In this document: piece by piece, positions 59,025 to 64,000 of the stretch
Layout of the letters: each line of letters opens with the position of its first letter
How positions within the stretch are numbered: the first letter of the stretch is position 1
Assembly: GCA_035699705.1 (NCBI GenBank)
Contig: DASSPI010000149.1
Span: 1-64,000, forward strand
Origin: CANKHA01 sp035699705
Lineage (GTDB): Bacteria; Pseudomonadota; Alphaproteobacteria; Rhizobiales; Xanthobacteraceae
DNA: 64,000 nucleotides
Direction: 5' to 3'
Translations under genes and position numbers: made by a program
Notes under the pieces: generated by a model
Databases searched by the model: none
The model's input: the letters and a program-made list of their open reading frames with translations, nothing else
What the model was told of the DNA's origin: nothing

Positions 59025-60236
59025 ATGAAAGTTCTTGGAAATCTTGCGGTTTTGAGTGCGATTCTGGTTAGCAGCTCCGCCTTTGCGCAGTATACCGACG
59101 GCGTCATCAAGATCGGCGTGATGAACGACATGTCGGGCACCTATTCCGACCTGAGCGGACAAGGCTCGGTGCTCGCCGCACGCATGGCGGTGGAAGATTT
59201 CGGCGCGGCCGCCAAGGGCATGAAAGTCGAGATCGTCGGCGCAGACCACCAGAACAAACCGGACGTCGGCTCCAATGTCGTGCGCACCTGGATCGACCGC
59301 GACCAGGTCGACTTGATAGTGGATGTGCCCACTTCCTCTGTCGCGCTCGCCGTGAACGAGATCGTGCGCGACAAGAACAAGGTCTTCCTGGTTTCCGGCG
59401 CCGCCGCCTCCGATCTGACTGGCGCAAAGTGCTCGCCCAATACCGTGCACTGGACCTACGACACCTGGGCGCTGGCCAATGGCACCGGCACGGCGCTGGT
59501 CAAATCCGGCAGCAATACGTGGTTTTTTCTGACCGCCGATTATGCCTTCGGCCACGCGCTCGAGCGCGACACCGCCGCGGTGGTGGAGAAAAACGGCGGC
59601 AAGGTTCTCGGCAAGGTGCGGCATCCCTTCCCCGGCACCGATTTCTCCTCTTTCCTGCTGCAGGCGCAGGGCTCCAAGGCCAAGATCATCGGCCTCGCCA
59701 ACGCCGGCAGCGACACCATTAATTCCATCAAACAGGCATCTGAATTCGGTATCGTGCAGGGCGGACAAAATCTGGCCGCGCTGCTCGCCTTCATCACCGA
59801 TGTGCATGCGCTCGGCCTGCAGACGGCGCAGGGCCTGATCATGACCGAATCCTGGTACTGGGACCTCAACGACGCCAATCGCGAATTTGCGAAGAAATTC
59901 GCGCCGCAGAACAGGGGCGTGCATCCCACCATGGTGCATGCCGGCGTCTATTCTGCCGTCACGCATTATCTGAAGGCGGTGGAAGAGCTGAAAAGCGACG
60001 CCGACGGCAAGGCCGTGGTGGCGAAAATGAAAGCGACGCCGACTGACGACAAACTGTTCGGCAAGGGCGAAATCCGCGCCGACGGCCGCAAGATTCATCC
60101 GATGTATCTGTTTGAGGTGAAGAAGCCGTCGGAATCCAAGGCTCCGTGGGACTATTACAAGCTGCGCGCGACGATCCCGGCGGAGCAGGCCTTCCGGCCG
60201 CTCAAGGATGGCGGCTGTCCGCTGGTCAGCGGCTGA
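59025..60236 (+). CDS. ABC transporter substrate-binding protein, LivK/amide type
   Basis: A 403-residue periplasmic protein with AGAGGAAAG before the start and a signal peptide (AVLSAILVSSSAFAQ). The mature start DGVIKIGVMNDMSGTYSDLS is the leucine/amide-binding family pattern; VEIVGADHQNKPDVGSNVVR and NTWFFLTADYAFGHALERDT follow. The pattern VPTSSVALAVNEIVRDKNKV is frequent in rhizobial members that bind ligands other than leucine, so the substrate is not fixed. It lies between livF and livH, which defines its transporter. Confidence 0.9.
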   Translation: MKVLGNLAVLSAILVSSSAFAQYTDGVIKIGVMNDMSGTYSDLSGQGSVLAARMAVEDFGAAAKGMKVEIVGADHQNKPDVGSNVVRTWIDRDQVDLIVDVPTSSVALAVNEIVRDKNKVFLVSGAAASDLTGAKCSPNTVHWTYDTWALANGTGTALVKSGSNTWFFLTADYAFGHALERDTAAVVEKNGGKVLGKVRHPFPGTDFSSFLLQAQGSKAKIIGLANAGSDTINSIKQASEFGIVQGGQNLAALLAFITDVHALGLQTAQGLIMTESWYWDLNDANREFAKKFAPQNRGVHPTMVHAGVYSAVTHYLKAVEELKSDADGKAVVAKMKATPTDDKLFGKGEIRADGRKIHPMYLFEVKKPSESKAPWDYYKLRATIPAEQAFRPLKDGGCPLVSG

Positions 60237-60285
60237 CGCCTGAGGCGCCGCCCACAACCCGTAACGGTCTGCCGAGGATTTCTGA

Positions 60286-61173
60286 ATGTTCGAAATCTTC
60301 GGCATCCCGTCGCAAGCGCTGTTCGGGCAGCTCCTGCTCGGGCTGATCAACGGCTCGTTTTACGCGCTGCTCAGCCTCGGGCTTGCCGTGATCTTCGGCA
60401 TGCTCAACATCATCAACTTCGCCCATGGCGCGCAATATATGATGGGCGCCTTCGTCGCCTATTTTCTCCTGAACTATGCCGGATTGAATTACTGGGTCGC
60501 GCTCATCGTGGCGCCGCTGGCCATCGGCGCCTTCGGCGTGCTGATCGAGCGCACCCTACTGAAATGGATCTACCGGCTCGATCACCTCTATGGGCTGCTT
60601 CTCACCTTCGGGCTGGCGCTGATCATCGAAGGCGTTTTCCGGAATTATTTCGGCTCCTCCGGCCTGCCCTATCGCGTTCCCGAGCTGCTGCAGGGCGGGC
60701 AGAATCTCGGCTTCATGTTCCTGCCCAACTACCGCGCCTGGGTGGTGGTGTTTTCCCTCGTCGTCTGTCTCACCACCTGGTTCGTGATCGAGCGCACGAA
60801 ACTGGGGTCCTACCTGCGCGCGGCCACGGAAAATCCCGCACTGGTGCGCGCCTTCGGCATCAATGTGCCGCGCATGATCACCTTGACCTATGGCTTCGGG
60901 GTCGCGCTGGCGGCGCTTGCCGGAGTGATGGCCGCGCCAATCTATAACGTGTCCCCGCAGATGGGCGCTCACCTGATCATCGTGGTGTTCGCCGTGGTGG
61001 TGATCGGCGGCATGGGCTCGATCATGGGCGCGATCGTCACCGGCTTCGGCCTCGGGCTGATCGAGGGGCTGACCAAGGTATTCTTTCCGGAAGCCTCCAA
61101 TACGGTGATCTTCATCATCATGGCCATTGTGCTGTTGATCCGGCCAGCCGGCCTGTTCGGGCGGAGCGCTTAG
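60286..61173 (+). CDS. livH: Branched-chain amino acid-type ABC permease LivH
   Basis: A 295-residue inner-membrane permease with about eight hydrophobic segments. LivH signatures are LLLGLINGSFYALLSLGLAV, FGMLNIINFAHGAQYMMGAF, TENPALVRAFGINVPRMITL and VVIGGMGSIMGAIVTGFGLG. The start ATG at 60286 is preceded by a weak CCGAGGA. It is followed by livM after one base and forms the channel with it. Confidence 0.93.
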   Translation: MFEIFGIPSQALFGQLLLGLINGSFYALLSLGLAVIFGMLNIINFAHGAQYMMGAFVAYFLLNYAGLNYWVALIVAPLAIGAFGVLIERTLLKWIYRLDHLYGLLLTFGLALIIEGVFRNYFGSSGLPYRVPELLQGGQNLGFMFLPNYRAWVVVFSLVVCLTTWFVIERTKLGSYLRAATENPALVRAFGINVPRMITLTYGFGVALAALAGVMAAPIYNVSPQMGAHLIIVVFAVVVIGGMGSIMGAIVTGFGLGLIEGLTKVFFPEASNTVIFIIMAIVLLIRPAGLFGRSA

Positions 61174-61174
61174 C

Positions 61175-62194
61175 ATGACGCAGGCCGCCGCCATAACGCC
61201 CATCCCGGCCGCACCCGCCGTCTCGCGGAGCGAGACAGTGGCCTTCGTCGCAATGGTGCTGGCGCTCCTGATCGCGCCATTTTTCGTTTATCCAGTATTC
61301 CTGATGAAGGCGCTCTGCTTCGCGCTTTTCGCCTGCGCCTTCAACCTGCTGATCGGCTATGTCGGCCTGCTCTCCTTCGGTCATGCACTCTATTTCGGCT
61401 GGGCGAGCTACGTCGCCGCGCATCTGGCCAAAGTCGGCACCATTCAGATCCCTTATTGGGCCGGGAAGTGGCTTGTCATTCCTTTGCCGCCGCTGTCGAC
61501 CGAGCTGGCAATTCTCGGCGGCACGCTGGCGGCGGCGGTGCTGGGGCTGATCGCCGGCTCGATCGCCATTCGCCGGCAGGGGATCTATTTTGCGATGATC
61601 ACGCTCGCGCTGGCACAAATGATGTTCTTCTTTGCCGTCCAGGCCCCTTTCACGCATGGCGAGGACGGCATCCAGGCGGTGCCGCGCGGGCATTTGTTCG
61701 GCGTGATCGATCTGGCCGATCAAAGCAACATGTATCTGCTGGTGCTGGCGATCTTTCTTGGCGGGTTTCTGGCGATCTACCGCATCATCAATTCCCCCTT
61801 CGGCGAGGTCCTGAAGGGCATACGAGAAAACGAGGCGCGTGCGATTTCGCTCGGCTACCGGACCGAACGTTACAAGCTGGTTGCTTTCGTGCTGTCGGCG
61901 ACCTTCGCCGGTCTCGCCGGCGCGACCAAGGCGATTGTTTTCCAGCTCGCTTCGCTCACCGACGTGGATTGGCCGACTTCCGGCGAGGTCGTGCTGATGA
62001 CGCTGGTCGGCGGCCTCGGCACGGTGTTCGGGCCGGTCGTGGGCGCGTTTTTCATCGTCAGTCTGGAAAACCTGCTGACCCAGATCGGCCAATGGGTTTT
62101 TGTGGTGCAGGGCAGCATCTTTGTCGCCTGCGTCTTGCTGTTCCGACGGGGCATCATCGGCGAGCTGGCGCAGCTGCTGCGCATCAAGCTCTGA
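61175..62194 (+). CDS. livM: Branched-chain amino acid-type ABC permease LivM
   Basis: A 339-residue permease. Family regions are ALFACAFNLLIGYVGLLSFG, HALYFGWASYVAAHLAK, RQGIYFAMITLALAQMMFFF, IRENEARAISLGYRTERYKL and LMTLVGGLGTVFGPVVGAFF. The C-terminus ends RRGIIGELAQLLRIKL. Remarkably, the last 17 codons are repeated, with mostly silent changes, after the next gene (62604-62654). Confidence 0.93.
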   Translation: MTQAAAITPIPAAPAVSRSETVAFVAMVLALLIAPFFVYPVFLMKALCFALFACAFNLLIGYVGLLSFGHALYFGWASYVAAHLAKVGTIQIPYWAGKWLVIPLPPLSTELAILGGTLAAAVLGLIAGSIAIRRQGIYFAMITLALAQMMFFFAVQAPFTHGEDGIQAVPRGHLFGVIDLADQSNMYLLVLAIFLGGFLAIYRIINSPFGEVLKGIRENEARAISLGYRTERYKLVAFVLSATFAGLAGATKAIVFQLASLTDVDWPTSGEVVLMTLVGGLGTVFGPVVGAFFIVSLENLLTQIGQWVFVVQGSIFVACVLLFRRGIIGELAQLLRIKL

Positions 62195-62354
62195 TGGGAT
62201 GACGCAGCGGGTATGGGCAACCCGCCATCGGCTTGCTCGATGAAAGGTTTTCTTTGTGGAGGGCCGACATCGCCTTGCCGTCTTCAGAATCCGTGTGCGA
62301 GTCGGTGAACCAAATTACGCATCGGGGGGTTGTCTCCGCAGGAGGAGCAGCCTC

Positions 62355-62591
62355 ATGGATACAAGCAAGATCAAGCCACATATGGAGATTATTGGAGCGG
62401 ACGGCGTCCATGTCGGCACCGTCGACCGCATCGAGGGCGGCCGCATCAAGATGACCAAAGACGACAGTGGGCAGGGTCACCAGCCCCACCATCATCACTA
62501 CATCGATATCGGCTTGGTGGCGGACATCGAAGGAAACCAGGTTCGTCTTTCCGCCAAGGGCGACGTTGCCGTTTCCTTCGAAGAGCACTGA
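62355..62591 (+). CDS. DUF2171 family small protein
   Basis: A 78-residue protein from ATG 62355 with AGGAGG 10 bp upstream. It matches the DUF2171 pattern: a short beta-rich unit starting IKPHMEIIGADGVHVGTVDR and KMTKDDSGQGHQPHHHHYID, with a His cluster (HQPHHHHY) and GLVADIEGNQVRLSAKGDV. Related proteins in PRC-barrel-like folds are often stress-associated, but no biochemical role is known. It lies between livM and a stranded duplicate of the livM 3' end. Confidence 0.82.
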   Translation: MDTSKIKPHMEIIGADGVHVGTVDRIEGGRIKMTKDDSGQGHQPHHHHYIDIGLVADIEGNQVRLSAKGDVAVSFEEH

Positions 62592-62603
62592 GAAATACGT
62601 TCC

Positions 62604-62654
62604 CGCCGGGGCATCGTCGGCGAGCTGGCGCAGTTGTTGCTGATCAAGCTGTGA
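62604..62654 (+). pseudogene. Stranded copy of the livM 3' end
   Basis: The 17 codons CGC to TGA encode RRGIVGELAQLLLIKL-stop, matching the LivM C-terminus RRGIIGELAQLLRIKL-stop at 62144-62194; 44 of 51 bases are identical by direct comparison. Most differences are silent or conservative (CTG/TTG, CTC/CTG, ATC/GTC), so the copy comes from a livM gene that evolved under selection, not from a fresh local duplication. There is no ribosome binding site or start, so it is a remnant. Confidence 0.75.
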
Positions 62655-62692
62655 CTCGGCCCGGAGGCGCAACGAGGCCGTGGCAGCTGACG

Positions 62693-63538
62693 CTATTTGC
62701 TGCGGACGACGTCCTCATACGCCGGCGCTTCCTTCAGAAAGCCGCGGTCCAGCATCCAATCGACCTTCTCCTGGAACTCGCCGGGCTTATAGCTCTGCAC
62801 GCCGACCAGTTCGGGCAAAAGGCCGTCCGCGCGCAACTCCGGCTTCAGATCGCGCAACAGCTCCTGGCGCGAGCGCTCGTCGCTCTCCTTCAGCCAGTCG
62901 ATTGCGCGGTTCAGGGCGCGGCGCAATTTCGCGGCCGTCTCCTCGTCCACGTCCCCGCCGGCGACGATGCCCCCGCGCCAGCGCAGGTCGGCAATCTTGC
63001 GCGCGCCCGCTTCGGCTGCGCGGCTGACCAGCGGCTCCATCAAGGCAGCGGCCTCGGTCTGCCCGCTCAGGAGAGCATCAAGACGGTCATTGGCGTGGAC
63101 CAGCTTGATCTCCTCAAAAGGCACGCCCGCCGCCTCGAGCACCTCGATCGCGGCATAGAAAGTGCCGGCATGCCAGGTCACCGCGATCGGAATATTGCGC
63201 AGTTCCGCCACGCTCTGAATCTTCGAATCCTTGCGCACCATGATCGCGCCGGTGCGGATCGTGGTGTCGAGCCCGATGATCTTTCCCTTGCCCAAGGTCT
63301 GCACGCGCTCGATCGCGCCCCATTCGCATACCGGGTAAACTTCCAAGGCGCCTTGCTGCAGCTGGGATTCCTTCCAGCGCTGGGAGAAATCCTCGACCCG
63401 CCCGGCTATGCCTTTCGGATTATCTTCCTGATATTCGACCGTTAGCCCTTCATCGGCAAAGAAGCCCTGCTCGACGGCGACCATCCAGGGACGGTCATGT
63501 GCATTGCTGTCACCTTGGAGACGAATTTTCTGCGCCAT
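62693..63538 (-). CDS. NMT1-like substrate-binding-fold protein without signal peptide
   Basis: A 281-residue protein with GGAGGA 6 bp before ATG 63538. The NMT1/type-II binding fold shows as RLQGDSNAHDRPWMVAVEQG, FFADEGLTVEYQEDNPKGI, KDSKIQSVAELRNIPIAV and AVTWHAGTFYAAIEVLEAAG. There is no signal peptide, so it is either cytosolic (like Pht5-type or ThiY-like enzyme relatives) or its true start is missed. The C-terminus DWMLDRGFLKEAPAYEDVVR resembles binding proteins annotated as ABC nitrate/sulfonate type. It is divergent from a TTT receptor gene, and no permease is adjacent. Confidence 0.78.
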   Translation of the reverse strand: MAQKIRLQGDSNAHDRPWMVAVEQGFFADEGLTVEYQEDNPKGIAGRVEDFSQRWKESQLQQGALEVYPVCEWGAIERVQTLGKGKIIGLDTTIRTGAIMVRKDSKIQSVAELRNIPIAVTWHAGTFYAAIEVLEAAGVPFEEIKLVHANDRLDALLSGQTEAAALMEPLVSRAAEAGARKIADLRWRGGIVAGGDVDEETAAKLRRALNRAIDWLKESDERSRQELLRDLKPELRADGLLPELVGVQSYKPGEFQEKVDWMLDRGFLKEAPAYEDVVRSK

Positions 63539-63618
63539 ACTGATCCTCCGCTTATCACCTGCTAAAACGTCGCAGCAAGCATCTGCAAAAAGGCCAAAAC
63601 AAAGGGCCGGCTATTAGC

Positions 63619-63635
63619 TACTATAAGATGTAGTA
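63619..63635. promoter_or_regulatory. Short AT-rich inverted repeat in a divergent promoter region
   Basis: TACTA-TAAGATG-TAGTA is a 5-bp inverted repeat with 7-bp spacer inside an AT-rich stretch of the 202-bp region between the divergent NMT1-like and TTT receptor genes. It may be an operator shared by both. The arms are short, so chance is possible. Confidence 0.25.
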
Positions 63636-63740
63636 TTGAGCTTGTCACTTGAGGTGGAGCACGGCGAGGACGCGCGTAATCCAATGACTGACAAGGCAGC
63701 GGGCAGTTTGCACGCTTGCCATGACTCTAAAGGGGAAAGC

Positions 63741-64000
63741 ATGCCTAGAGGACAACGTCTGCTTGGCGCGCTGGCTTTTGCAGCCGCTCTGACCGGGGGA
63801 ACCGCTGCATCGGCCCAAAGCCCCGGAGACTTTTACAAGAACAAAGAAATCCGGATGCTTATCAGCCACCCTGCCGGAGGTGGTTACGATCTCTATGCGC
63901 GTTTCTTCGCGCGCCATCTTTCCCGCTTCTTGCCGGGTAATCCGACCGTCATTCCGCAGAATATGCCCGGCGGAGCGGGCGTCGTGATGGCGAGTTACAT
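63741..64000 (+). CDS. TTT/Bug-family binding protein, N-terminal part
   Basis: ATG 63741 follows AAGGGGAAAGC. The 86 visible codons run off the right edge. There is a signal peptide (LLGALAFAAALTGGTAASAQ), then SPGDFYKNKEIRMLISHPAG and GGGYDLYARFFARHLSRFLPG, followed by NPTVIPQNMPGGAGVVMASY, the full N-terminal hallmark of the Bug receptor family. The sequence is closely similar in pattern to the receptor at 27621. Whether tctAB genes follow cannot be seen. Confidence 0.87.
   Translation, partial: MPRGQRLLGALAFAAALTGGTAASAQSPGDFYKNKEIRMLISHPAGGGYDLYARFFARHLSRFLPGNPTVIPQNMPGGAGVVMASY

Noticed and set aside
62207..62225. Hairpin GCGGGT / ACCCGC after livM as a terminator
   Set aside because: The stem is only 6 bp and no T-run follows directly.
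1..64000. tRNA, rRNA, CRISPR, integrase, transposase or toxin-antitoxin genes
   Set aside because: None was seen by eye on either strand; a tRNAscan and Infernal search would be needed to exclude short RNAs.

Overview
The window is GC-rich, tightly packed DNA from what looks like an alphaproteobacterium of the order Hyphomicrobiales (Bradyrhizobium / Xanthobacteraceae-like). This is inferred from the PAS-type chemoreceptor, the many orphan Bug/TTT-type binding proteins, the NikR plus HoxN pair, and dispersed GTCATG-CCCGG and CCTGAGG-CCTCGAAGG palindromic repeats. No rRNA, tRNA, CRISPR array, integrase or transposase was recognised. About 60 genes are called; nearly all long reading frames opposite them are high-GC shadows.

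Layout. 1-5 kb: a truncated chemoreceptor, a double-domain Inh-type secreted protein, an aldehyde dehydrogenase / D-2-hydroxyacid dehydrogenase operon and an EamA exporter. 5-9.5 kb: chromate transporter ChrA, then an ABC permease and ATPase of the nitrate/sulfonate/pyrimidine class, and murQ. 9.6-13.2 kb: an amino-sugar operon (BadF-type kinase, SIS-type deaminase, nagA, a small secreted protein) divergent from murQ, giving a route from MurNAc-6-P or GlcNAc to fructose-6-P. 13-17 kb: an orphan ABC binding protein, a creatininase-family amidohydrolase, and NikR with a nickel permease whose promoter carries a perfect 26-bp palindrome. 17-20 kb: a complete DctP-DctQ-DctM TRAP transporter with a strong hairpin between dctP and dctQ. 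20-25.7 kb: a 992-residue FAD/Fe-S dehydrogenase, a serine-glyoxylate-type aminotransferase and cysH.

25.7-53.6 kb is the most unusual part: a catabolic region built from repeated modules. It has a ThDP enzyme with a TTT receptor; a two-subunit molybdenum hydroxylase with a binding protein; two tandem alpha/beta hydrolases; a gentisate-dioxygenase-like bicupin; three FAH-family proteins; three class II aldolase/adducin proteins; a 4,5-dihydroxyphthalate-decarboxylase-like protein; an amidohydrolase-2 protein; an NhaD-like transporter; an Asp/Glu racemase-family protein; a second TTT receptor; three small cupins; an SDR; and a divergent hydantoinase/oxoprolinase A-B pair. The families present (ring hydroxylation, ring cleavage, three kinds of aromatic decarboxylase fold, C-C hydrolases) suggest breakdown of one or more carboxylated aromatic or N-heteroaromatic compounds, but the set matches no complete pathway known to me; the substrate is unknown.

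53.6-64 kb: a membrane alpha/beta hydrolase with an ICMT-like methyltransferase, an L,D-transpeptidase, a 43-residue lipoprotein, a secreted His/Cys protein, a full branched-chain-amino-acid-type ABC operon (livG-livF-binding protein-livH-livM) followed by a DUF2171 gene and a stranded copy of the livM 3' end, an NMT1-like binding protein, and a TTT receptor cut by the window edge.
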